DNA of 42,789 nt from Pirellulales bacterium (lineage in GTDB: Bacteria; Planctomycetota; Planctomycetia; Pirellulales; Thermoguttaceae). Location of the stretch: positions 1 to 42,789 of the forward strand of contig JAFGDS010000062.1 of the NCBI GenBank assembly GCA_016931995.1, read 5' to 3'. A program made the position numbers and the translations under genes. The notes beneath the pieces were generated by a model. The model was not told the origin of the DNA. It saw only the letters and a program-made list of their open reading frames with translations, and did no database searches. Positions 1-7,326 of this stretch are shown here, in pieces (position 1 is the first letter of the stretch; every line of letters begins with the position of its first letter).

Positions 1-89
1 CGCCACGCGTCGGCCGGCAACGGATTCTCCTTGAGTTCCTCGACGGCCTTGCCGCGGACCGCGCCGCGGTTGACGAAGATCCGGCCCAC
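1..89 (-). CDS. Partial gene of unknown function cut by the window edge
   Basis: Reading from 89 down to 1 gives an open frame of 29 codons that starts GTG and reads VGRIFVNRGAVRGKAVEEL before continuing off the window. Nearly every codon ends in G or C, as in the neighbouring genes, which argues for real coding. It lies 27 bases after the rlmN stop on the same strand and could be co-transcribed with it. No clear ribosome binding site precedes the GTG, so the start is uncertain. I do not recognise the family. Confidence 0.4.
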   Translation of the reverse strand, partial: MGRIFVNRGAVRGKAVEELKENPLPADAW

Positions 90-116
90 GCGAGCGCGGC
101 CATGGCGCCCGCGGCG

Positions 117-1184
117 CTACGATGGGCCCAGCCGCCGGCGAAGTTGGCCGCAGGCGGCGTCGATGCGGTCGCCTTTGCGGTAGCGGATCTTCACCGCAAG
201 GCCGCTGGCGGTGAGCGTCTCGGCGAAGCGCGCGGTTTGGCCCGAGGCCGGCGGGCGGTACGGCAGGCCTTCCACCGCGTTGAACGGGATCAGATTGACC
301 AGGGCCGCGCGACCCCGCAGAAGCGAGACCAGCTCCCGAGCGTGCTCCGGCCGGTCGTTGACGGCGTCCAGCAGAACGTACTCGAACGTCACCCGGCGGC
401 CGGTCGCGCCGAAGTACTCATCCGTGGCGGCCAGGATCGCCGCGAGGCCGATCTTCCGATTGGCCGGCACGAGTTCGTTGCGCAGGGCATCGGTCGGGGC
501 GTGCAGCGAAACGGCCAGGTTGTAGGGCCGGCCCGATTGGGCCAGGCGGCGGATCGGCTCGGGCAGGCCGACGGTCGAGATGGTGACCCGCCGGCCGCTG
601 ATGCCCAGACCATCCTCGGCCGTGATCCGCTCCAACGCGGCCAACAGGGCGTCCAGATTGGCCAGCGGCTCGCCCATGCCCATCACCACGACGTGGCTGA
701 GCCGCTCGTTTTCGCCCAACAGACTGGCCAGCGCCAGGACCTGTTCGAGGATCTCGCCCGAGGTGAGGTTGCGGACAACGCCGTCCAGGCCGCTGGCGCA
801 GAACACGCAGCCCATCGCGCAGCCCACCTGCGTGCTCAGACAGACCGTCCGGTGATGCCGGTCGTCGCGCAGGAGCACGCACTCGACCCGCTCGTCGTCG
901 GCCAGCCGCAGGAGCAGCTTCTCCGTACCGTCGGGCGATTCGTGCCGGGCGTCGATCCGGGCGGTGCGGAGGCGGAACGCCCGGGCGAGCTCCTCGCGAA
1001 GCGCCCCGGGCAGGTCGGACATCGCCTCGAACGACTCGGCCCGTTTCTGGATCGCCCAACGCCACACCTGCCCCGCCCGATACCCCGGCGCGCCCTGGGC
1101 GGCCAGCCACGCCCGAAAGTCGTCGGGCGACTGGTCCAGGAGGGCGGGCAGGTCGATCGCTTTCGGCGGGGGTTCGTCGTTCAT
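117..1184 (-). CDS. rlmN: RlmN, 23S rRNA (adenine-C2)-methyltransferase, radical SAM
   Basis: 355 aa, the usual length for the family. RlmN methylates C2 of A2503 in 23S rRNA and of A37 in some tRNAs, using one SAM as radical source and one as methyl donor. The radical-SAM cluster motif CAMGCVFC is at residues 122-129, preceded by the family signature TVCLSTQVG. The glycine-rich SAM segment VVVMGMGEPLANLDALL follows. Near the C-terminus, Cys345 in IDAACGQL matches the cysteine that is transiently methylated in characterised RlmN/Cfr enzymes. That cysteine and the N-terminal helical domain favour RlmN over a generic radical SAM protein. The ATG at 1184 begins MNDEPPPKAIDLPALLD and has no strong ribosome binding site. 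A possible partner gene follows downstream at 89. Confidence 0.95.
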   Translation of the reverse strand: MNDEPPPKAIDLPALLDQSPDDFRAWLAAQGAPGYRAGQVWRWAIQKRAESFEAMSDLPGALREELARAFRLRTARIDARHESPDGTEKLLLRLADDERVECVLLRDDRHHRTVCLSTQVGCAMGCVFCASGLDGVVRNLTSGEILEQVLALASLLGENERLSHVVVMGMGEPLANLDALLAALERITAEDGLGISGRRVTISTVGLPEPIRRLAQSGRPYNLAVSLHAPTDALRNELVPANRKIGLAAILAATDEYFGATGRRVTFEYVLLDAVNDRPEHARELVSLLRGRAALVNLIPFNAVEGLPYRPPASGQTARFAETLTASGLAVKIRYRKGDRIDAACGQLRRRLGPS

Positions 1185-1225
1185 CGCTGGGGGCGGCGTC
1201 TTGGCAGGGGAGCGCTATTACAGCT

Positions 1226-1252
1226 CCCCTCTCCCGCCCGGCGGGAAAGGGG
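1226..1252. repeat. Imperfect 12-bp hairpin between rlmN and the next gene
   Basis: CCCCTCTCCCGC (1226-1237) faces GCGGGAAAGGGG (1241-1252) across a 3-nt loop with one mismatch. It lies 42 bp upstream of the rlmN start, in the 355-bp gap before the membrane protein gene. The rest of that gap (1185-1539) shows no coding frame or RNA gene I can support; a smaller inverted repeat, CATGTCCA/TGGACATG, lies near 1390-1412. Neither arm is followed by a T-tract, so a terminator role is unsupported. Confidence 0.55.
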
Positions 1253-1539
1253 TCGGGAGTGAGGGGATTGAGCACGCAGTCCCCGCTCGCGCCCCGCACG
1301 GATTTCAAACAGGCCCCACGCCCCCATTCTACATGCGAATCGCGTCTCCCAGAACCCGAGCGACCATGCCACTCTGCGGACGGGGCGCCATGTCCATGCT
1401 TGTGTGGACATGCAGCATATTGGGGAATCGCCGCACCCGCACTGACGCCCCGTTGCATTCCGCCGCATCTGTCGCCCCAACGAACGGGACAAGTCGTCCT
1501 GACGTCTTTCGGTTCGCTCGTGAATCCAGAGGGTGGCTT

Positions 1540-1971
1540 ATGGGAACTCTCGCGTTATTGACACCATGGATCGCGTCCCATGCCATCCATATCGGTCTGG
1601 GGGCCGCCGAAGTTCTTCAGCACCGAAGCAATCAAGAGCCAAGCCGGCTTGGCTTGCTTACAGTCTCCTTCTTCGCCTCGATCCCGCCGTGGACGACGCT
1701 TTTTCTCTTTCTTATCGTCTTTGTCATTGGCGGCTCGTCGAACGTTGCTCAGCTCGCGGGGGACTCGGGATTCGGGCTCTGGTCGTTGTGGTGTAGCTGG
1801 TGGCTGTTGTTGTTCTTCGCCAACCCGATCGCCCTTGCCGTGCTCACCGTCACGGCCCTGTGCCCACCGTACCCGCCTCGGCACGGCAAATCGTTTGTGG
1901 CCCGCCTATGCTCGGTCGTCGGGGCGGCGCTGGCTTGGTACGTGGTGGTAACGTGGTTCCCCGACGCGTGA
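1540..1971 (+). CDS. Small multi-pass membrane protein of unknown function
   Basis: 143 aa. The ATG at 1540 is preceded by AGAGGGTGG, a reasonable ribosome binding site, and begins MGTLALLTPWIASHAIHIGLG. At least three strongly hydrophobic stretches are visible: about residues 38-62 (LLTVSFFASIPPWTTLFLF), 72-105 around WSLWCSWWLLLFFANPIAL, and 122-138 (GAALAWYVVVTWF). The protein is probably an inner-membrane protein with three or four helices. No charged or catalytic motif stands out and I do not recognise a family. The frame stays open further upstream, but that part is repetitive and unlike protein, so the internal ATG is preferred. Flanking genes give no functional hint. Confidence 0.6.
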   Translation: MGTLALLTPWIASHAIHIGLGAAEVLQHRSNQEPSRLGLLTVSFFASIPPWTTLFLFLIVFVIGGSSNVAQLAGDSGFGLWSLWCSWWLLLFFANPIALAVLTVTALCPPYPPRHGKSFVARLCSVVGAALAWYVVVTWFPDA

Positions 1972-2201
1972 CACGCGCCGACAACCAACGCCCCGGCTCT
2001 CAAGTTGGGTGGCAGGAAGCCCCTGGACAGGGCGTCTTGTCCACGCCTGCACGGAGAGAGCGTGGATTCCTCAAGGCTGCCTCTCCCGCTCACCGCAATG
2101 AGACTCTGAGCTTGGGGTAACCATCCCGCCTCGGAGTTGCCGTGGCCCCGTCGCCGGGAAGTTGGTACACTCTCCCCGGGCTGCGGTATGTCGGGACTCA
2201 C

Positions 2202-2223
2202 GCACTGGCAGAGCCAGTGGCAC
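2202..2223. repeat. Dispersed 22-nt hairpin repeat, single copy
   Basis: One copy of the window's commonest intergenic repeat: CACTGGC pairs with GCCAGTG around a 3-nt loop, flanked by GTGC/GCAC ends. It lies in the 362-bp gap 1972-2333, upstream of the permease gene. That gap contains no gene I can support; its only other structure is the hairpin at 2255-2278. Confidence 0.85.
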
Positions 2224-2254
2224 ACACACGAGGGCCGTTTTGCGGCAGCCAACA

Positions 2255-2278
2255 CATGCTCACGCAAGCGTGAGCATG
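2255..2278. repeat. Perfect 10-bp hairpin, CATGCYCACG family
   Basis: CATGCTCACG (2255-2264) and CGTGAGCATG (2269-2278) form a perfect stem around CAAG. A sister copy with CATGCCCACG/CGTGGGCATG arms is at 15116-15140. The Y/R difference is compensated on both arms, so the stem itself appears to be conserved. Confidence 0.75.
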
Positions 2279-2333
2279 GCACCCATTATCAACGCACGTT
2301 GTCCGTGCGTCCCCTCTCTCCACGAGCACCCGC

Positions 2334-3626
2334 ATGGCCCCAACGCAAGCCCGCTGGACCGGCTCGGGCGCCGAGGTGTTCGCCTGGGCGATGTACGACT
2401 GGGCCAATAGCGCCTATTCGACGCTGTCGATCACCATCCTCGTCGGATACATCCTCAACGTGGTCGTGCCGGGCGACCGGGGGCCGGTCGTCTGGGCCTG
2501 GGGCATCTCGGGCTCGATGTTCGGCGCGGCCGTGCTCTCGCCGATCGCCGGGGCCATGGCCGACGCCCGGCGAGCGAAACGCCGCTGGCTCGGCGTGACG
2601 GCCCTGGGCGGCGCGGCGACCGCGATCCTGATGGGTCTCGTGCCCCCGACGTGGCCCGCGGCGATTATTGCCCTGTTCGTCTTGACCAGCTTCTTCTTCG
2701 AGCTGTCGCTGGGCTTCTACAACGGCTTTCTGCCGGAGATCGCCGACGAACGCACGATGAACCGCGTGTCGGCCTGGGGCTACGCGCTGGGCTACCTGGG
2801 CGGGGCGCTGGCCTTGATCGTCGCGCTGGTGGTCAAGCAGTATGGCCCCGAGCTGGGCCTGCCCGAGCTGGCCGATCAGCTCCGTGCCGGCCTTGTCATC
2901 ATGGGTCTTTGGTGGGGCGTGTTCACCCTTCCCACGCTCTGGATCTTGCGCGATCGCGAAAACGGGCCCCTACAGGAAGGCACCACCCGCGCGCTGGTGG
3001 CCGGGGCGCTGGGCCGCGTGGGCACGACGCTCCGCAACGTCCGGCGCTACCACATGCTCGCGCTGTTTCTGCTCGGCTTCCTCTTCTTCAACGACGGCGT
3101 GCAGACGGTCATCAGCCAGGCGTCCGTCTTCGCCGACAGGGCACTTGGCTTTGACGTGGCCGAACTCGTGAAGCTGATCCTCATGATCCAGTTTCTGGCC
3201 CTGCCCGGGGCGTGCGCGGTGGGCTGGCTGGCCGACCGCTTCGGGCAGATGCCCACGCTGCTGGGCTGCCTCGTCATCTGGATCGTTCTGGTGGCCGCGG
3301 CGTATTTCGTCACCACGAAGGACCAGTTCTGGGTCCTCGGCGTCGTGCTGGCCATGGTGATGGGTGGCACGCAGTCCGTCAGCCGGGCGATCATGGGTCG
3401 CATGACGCCGCAAGCCCGAACGGCCGAGTTCTTCGGTTTCTTCAATTTCTCCGGCAAGGCCACGAGCGTTTTCGGCACGTTTCTCTGGGGCGCGATGATG
3501 TGGGCGACCGGCAGCCCCCGGCTGGCAGTGGTCAGCCTCCTCGTCTTCTTCCTCCTCGGCCTGGCCATCACCGCCCGCGTCAACGTCGCCGAAGGCCGAA
3601 GGCAGGCGCTGGCCGACTCGCCGTAG
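2334..3626 (+). CDS. UMF1/Atg22-type MFS permease
   Basis: 430 aa with about twelve hydrophobic helices, a size normal for MFS transporters. The N-terminal signature EVFAWAMYDWANSAYSTLSI is diagnostic of the UMF1 (YxiO/Atg22-like) branch. The cytoplasmic loop DARRAKRRWLG falls between the second and third helices, and GWLADRFGQMPTLL in the second half is the repeated MFS loop motif. The cargo of bacterial UMF1 proteins is mostly unknown; the yeast relative Atg22 exports amino acids from the vacuole. The ATG at 2334 has only a weak ribosome binding site, but a start at the next ATG (in MYDWANSAYS) would remove part of the first conserved segment. It is convergent with asnB, 30 bp away. Confidence 0.85.
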   Translation: MAPTQARWTGSGAEVFAWAMYDWANSAYSTLSITILVGYILNVVVPGDRGPVVWAWGISGSMFGAAVLSPIAGAMADARRAKRRWLGVTALGGAATAILMGLVPPTWPAAIIALFVLTSFFFELSLGFYNGFLPEIADERTMNRVSAWGYALGYLGGALALIVALVVKQYGPELGLPELADQLRAGLVIMGLWWGVFTLPTLWILRDRENGPLQEGTTRALVAGALGRVGTTLRNVRRYHMLALFLLGFLFFNDGVQTVISQASVFADRALGFDVAELVKLILMIQFLALPGACAVGWLADRFGQMPTLLGCLVIWIVLVAAAYFVTTKDQFWVLGVVLAMVMGGTQSVSRAIMGRMTPQARTAEFFGFFNFSGKATSVFGTFLWGAMMWATGSPRLAVVSLLVFFLLGLAITARVNVAEGRRQALADSP

Positions 3627-3656
3627 CGGGTTGTCTTTCGTGGTTGTCTCCCCGCG

Positions 3657-5573
3657 TCACCCCAGCCACTGCCGGTGCCAGAGCTCAAAGAAAAGCAGCG
3701 ACCAGAGCCGGTAGCTGTGATCGAAGCGGGAGGATTGGTGCTCGGCGACGAGGGTCGCCACGGCCTCGGGGCGGAAGTAGCCGCGGAGGCGGGCGGATTG
3801 GTCGAGCAGCACGTCGCGGGCCAAGCCGGCCAGGGGGCCGCGGAACCAGGCATCCAGCGGCACGCCGAAGCCCATCTTCTTGCGGCGCTGGATCGCCCGG
3901 GGCACGAGGTCGCCGAAGGCCGCCAGCAGGATCCGCTTGCCTCGGCCGCGGCGGAGCTTCAGATCAATGGGCATCCGCGCGGCTAGCTCGACCACGCGAT
4001 GGTCCAGAAACGGCTGCCGGCATTCCAGCCCGTGGGCCATCGACGCGATGTCCACCTTCGTCATCAGATCGCACGGCAGATAGGTCACGAGGTCGGCCAG
4101 GCTGATCTGCGTGACCGGATCGCGCCGCGACGCCCGAGCGGCCGCCGAGCGAAGAAACTCGATTGGGTCGGCATCCGGTAGCGAGGCCACGAATTCGTCG
4201 GTGTATAGCTCCGCCCGATGGGCTTCCTTGAAGATCGAAATCCAGTCGAGATACCGTTCCAGCGGCGGACGGCCGAGCACCTCGACGAAGCGCTTCCAAC
4301 GCCGCACGATGGATTTCTGCCGGGGGCTGGCCGGGATCGACTGCCAGAAGCCGCCGGCCAGCACGCGCCGCAACAGCTTGGGCAAACGGTCGAACCGCGC
4401 GCCCAGGTCCATCGCCCAATAGCGCGGGTAGCCGGCGAACAGCTCGTCGCCGCCGTCGCCGGTCAGGGCCACCGTGACGTGCCGCCGGCTCAACTCGGAG
4501 ACGTACCACGTGGGCACGGCCGAGCTATCGCCGAACGGCTCGTCGTAGTGCCACACCAGCTTTTCGAGCACGCCGACCGCGTCCGGCTCGACGCGGAACT
4601 CCTCGTGGATCGTGCCCAGGCTCCGGGCAGCCAGCCGGGCGTAGGACGTCTCGTCGAACTCGGCCACGGGAAACCCGATCGAAAATGTCCGCACCGGCGC
4701 GTCGGAAAGCCTTTGCATCAGGCCGACGACAATCGTCGAATCCACTCCGCCGGAGAGAAACGCCCCCAGGGGAACCTCGCTTTCGAGCCGGGCCTGGACC
4801 GCGGCGGAAAGCGTCTCGCGAAGCTGGGCGATCCAGTCCTCGCGCGACTGCTCGGTTTCGGCGTTGAAATCCGGGCTCCAGTAGCAGCCCAGGCGCAGTT
4901 GACCGTCGTCCCAGAGGGCCCAATGGGCCGGCGGCAGCTTCGCGACGCCCGCGAAGATCGTCCGCGGATGGGGCACGTATTGATACGTGAGGTATTCGTC
5001 GAGCGCCTGCGGGTCGAGCCGCCGCGGCACGCCGGGAACCTCGAGCAGGCTCTTCAATTCGCTGGCAAACAGCAGCCGGCCCGGCTGGGGGCAGTAAAAG
5101 AGCGGCTTCTTGCCCAGCCGGTCGCGGGCCAGAAACAACTGCCCCCGCCGCGCGTCCCAAATGGCCAGGGCGAACATGCCGTCGAGCAGTTCGAGCATCG
5201 CCGGACCTTGGTCTTCCCAGAGGTGGACGAGCACCTCCGTGTCCGACTCGGTACGGAAGCGGTGGCCCGTGCCTTCCAGCCGGCGTCGCAGGCGGCGGTA
5301 GTTGTAGATCTCGCCGTTGAAGACGACCCAGACCGTCTCGTCCTCGTTGGCCATGGGCTGCCGGCCCGAGGTCACGCCGATGACGGCCAGCCGGCGATGT
5401 CCCAGGGCCACGCCGGGCAGGGCGTCGTAGCCGGCCCGCGTCTGATACTCGGAGACATACTGTCCCTCGTCGTCCGGCCCGCGATGCCGCAGCACCTCGA
5501 CCATCCGCCCGAGCGCCGCCGCGTCCACGGCCCTCGACGGATCGTTCCAAATGGCGCCGGTAATGCCGCACAT
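3657..5573 (-). CDS. asnB: Asparagine synthase (glutamine-hydrolysing), class II amidotransferase
   Basis: 638 aa. After Met removal the N-terminal Cys of MCGITGAIW is the glutaminase nucleophile. RHRGPDDEGQY, GHRRLAVIG and VVFNGEIYNY are the other glutaminase-domain motifs (residues 1-210). The synthetase half carries the pyrophosphate loop AFLSGGVDSTIVVGL and TGDGGDELFAGYPRYW, which together with TFSIGFPVAEFDE bind ATP and aspartate. At 638 aa it matches the amidotransferase often found in exopolysaccharide/exosortase loci rather than the shorter E. coli AsnB (about 554 aa). The glycosyltransferase upstream on the same strand supports a role in modifying a surface polysaccharide, but free asparagine synthesis cannot be excluded. 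The ATG at 5573 is fixed by the catalytic Cys2. Confidence 0.92.
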   Translation of the reverse strand: MCGITGAIWNDPSRAVDAAALGRMVEVLRHRGPDDEGQYVSEYQTRAGYDALPGVALGHRRLAVIGVTSGRQPMANEDETVWVVFNGEIYNYRRLRRRLEGTGHRFRTESDTEVLVHLWEDQGPAMLELLDGMFALAIWDARRGQLFLARDRLGKKPLFYCPQPGRLLFASELKSLLEVPGVPRRLDPQALDEYLTYQYVPHPRTIFAGVAKLPPAHWALWDDGQLRLGCYWSPDFNAETEQSREDWIAQLRETLSAAVQARLESEVPLGAFLSGGVDSTIVVGLMQRLSDAPVRTFSIGFPVAEFDETSYARLAARSLGTIHEEFRVEPDAVGVLEKLVWHYDEPFGDSSAVPTWYVSELSRRHVTVALTGDGGDELFAGYPRYWAMDLGARFDRLPKLLRRVLAGGFWQSIPASPRQKSIVRRWKRFVEVLGRPPLERYLDWISIFKEAHRAELYTDEFVASLPDADPIEFLRSAAARASRRDPVTQISLADLVTYLPCDLMTKVDIASMAHGLECRQPFLDHRVVELAARMPIDLKLRRGRGKRILLAAFGDLVPRAIQRRKKMGFGVPLDAWFRGPLAGLARDVLLDQSARLRGYFRPEAVATLVAEHQSSRFDHSYRLWSLLFFELWHRQWLG

Positions 5574-5594
5574 GGTCAGGTCTCAAGCAATTGA

Positions 5595-5955
5595 ACCACG
5601 GAGACGCGGAGACACGGAGAAGGAGAAGGAACCACAGATGAACACGGATAAACACAGATAGACAAGGGGGGAAGGAAAGGAACCGCGGATGAACGCGGAT
5701 AACAGGGTGTGGGAGAAGGGTGTGAGACCGTGGACGGATTTGGCGCGATACAAGGTGGCAGGCAGTAAGAGAAAGCGGAAAGCTGAAAGCGGACAGCGGT
5801 TCTCCAATCGTCCAATCCCCAAACCCTAATCCCTAATCCCCACCCCCTATCTGTGCTCATCTGCGTTCATCTGCGGTTCCTTCTCTCCGATTTCACAACC
5901 ATCCGTGTTCATCTGTGTTCATCTGTGGTTTCTCCCCCTGCTTCCCCTCCGTGGT
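5595..5955. repeat. Triple nested inverted repeat filling the asnB-glycosyltransferase gap
   Basis: The 387-bp gap 5574-5960 holds no gene but three inverted repeats, one inside another. Outermost: ACCACGGAG at 5595 against CTCCGTGGT at 5947-5955. Middle: ACCACAGATGAACACGG at 5631 against a CCGTGTTCATCTGTG-type arm (5901-5930). Inner: AACCGCGGATGAACGCGG at 5680-5697 against GCGTTCATCTGCGGTT, ending at 5878. Middle and inner arms are variants of one motif, and each matches its own partner at the variable positions. The core (5703-5848) shows nothing recognisable. Confidence 0.7.
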
Positions 5956-5960
5956 GAATC

Positions 5961-7064
5961 TCATTTTTCCAGCACGCGGCGGTACAGATCGGCGTGGCGG
6001 TCGATCATCGCGGCGACGGCGAAATGCTCGGCCATTCGTTGGCGCGCGGCCTGGCCCAGCCGGGCGGCCAGCGCGGCGTCGTCCAGCAGGCGGTTCGTGT
6101 GTCGCGCGAAGCCGGCGCGATCGCCCACGGGCACGAGGTAGCCGGTCTCGCCGTGGACGACGAGGTCGCGGGTGCCGGGCACGTCGGTGGCCACCACGGG
6201 CACGGCGGCGGCCATCGCCTCCATCACGGTGTTCGACTGGCCCTCGTACCCACTGGTGGACCAGAGCGCGTCGAAATGGGGCAAGAGCCGCGCCACGTCG
6301 GGCCGCTCGCCCAGGAAGTGGACCTTGTCGGCGATCTCGATTTGATCGCGGTAGCGGACAAGCTGCCGCCGCTGCGGGCCGTCGCCCACGATGAGCAGAT
6401 GAACGTCCTTGCGGATCACCTTCAGGAGATCGGCCGCCCAAATGGCGTCCTTGACCCGCTTCTGCGCCCAGAGCCGGCCAACGAGTCCAACGAGGCGGCT
6501 GTCCTCCGGCAGGCCCAGCTCGGCGAGGATCTGCCGCCGCGTGGTCCGCACGGGACCGGCCGGCTCCACGCCGTTGGCGATCACCTCGATCTTCTCGGCG
6601 GGCAGGCCCTTTTCGACGTAAAAATCCCGCACACCGGGGCTATTGGCCACCAGCCGCGCGGTTCGCCGCGCGAGCAACCGGTCGAGGGCCAACTGCAGGC
6701 CGCTCTTCCACGGATCGACGCACCGCAAGCCGGTCACCATCGCCGGCACGCCCGCAAACATCCCAGCCACCCTGCCGTAGGCGTCGGCGGCGAAGATCCA
6801 CGTGTGGACCAGGTCGGGCTTCAGTTCAGCCACATGCTGCCGCAGCCGCCAGAAGGCCAGCGGGTCGAGCTTACACCGCTTGCCAATCACCGTGGTGGGC
6901 ACGCCGGCCCGGCGGAGATCTTCCGAGAGCGGCCCCCCCCGCGTGAGCGCGCAGACGCGGACGTCGAACTCGTCGCGGGCAAGCCCCCCGGCCAAGAGGC
7001 ACATCTGTTTCTCGGCCCCGGCCCGATCCAACGTCGGAATGATCTGGAGAATGCGCTTTTTCAC
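5961..7064 (-). CDS. GT4-family glycosyltransferase
   Basis: 367 aa from a GTG at 7064. The protein begins VKKRILQIIPTLDRAGAEKQM, the typical first strand and Gly/Ala-Glu-Lys turn of GT-B enzymes of family GT4. A longer start (TTG at 7130) would add about 22 unrelated residues. The C-terminal nucleotide-sugar domain shows VGLVGRLWAQKRVKDAI, LLIVGDGPQRRQL and VHFLGERPDVARLL. The donor-binding E-x7-E motif is EGQSNTVME, followed by AAAVPVVATDVPGTRDLV. Such enzymes add a sugar to a lipid-linked or growing glycan at the cytoplasmic membrane face. Its asnB neighbour downstream suggests a surface polysaccharide. Acceptor and donor cannot be told from sequence. Confidence 0.85.
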   Translation of the reverse strand: MKKRILQIIPTLDRAGAEKQMCLLAGGLARDEFDVRVCALTRGGPLSEDLRRAGVPTTVIGKRCKLDPLAFWRLRQHVAELKPDLVHTWIFAADAYGRVAGMFAGVPAMVTGLRCVDPWKSGLQLALDRLLARRTARLVANSPGVRDFYVEKGLPAEKIEVIANGVEPAGPVRTTRRQILAELGLPEDSRLVGLVGRLWAQKRVKDAIWAADLLKVIRKDVHLLIVGDGPQRRQLVRYRDQIEIADKVHFLGERPDVARLLPHFDALWSTSGYEGQSNTVMEAMAAAVPVVATDVPGTRDLVVHGETGYLVPVGDRAGFARHTNRLLDDAALAARLGQAARQRMAEHFAVAAMIDRHADLYRRVLEK

Positions 7065-7160
7065 TGTAACGGATTTCACTAAGGGCTTTCGCGCTGGCGT
7101 TGAGTACGATCCACCCGGTGATGACGACAACGCCTTCTCATTCCCAAAAGAGGGAAGATC

Positions 7161-7308
7161 ACCACGGAGACACGGAGGCCACGGAGACGACGATCAAAGG
7201 TGTGCCACTGGCTTTGCCAGTGCCGTGCGATACAGACGACTCAGCACTGGCAAAGCCCGTGGCACTCACCATTTTTGAGACAATCTCGGTCCTCCGTGTC
7301 TGCGTGGT
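7161..7308. repeat. Nested composite repeat: CACGGAGAC arms around a 22-nt hairpin pair
   Basis: Outer arms ACCACGGAGACACGGAGG (from 7161) and CCTCCGTGTCTGCGTGGT (7291-7308) are inverted with 17 of 18 bases matching. Inside are two copies of the CACTGGC/GCCAGTG repeat facing each other (7202-7223 and 7244-7265), the second with one substitution. It fills the gap between leuS (stop 7327) and the glycosyltransferase start, and would form a long cruciform or RNA hairpin. Confidence 0.8.
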
Positions 7309-7326
7309 GAACTCAATCTCGTGAGA

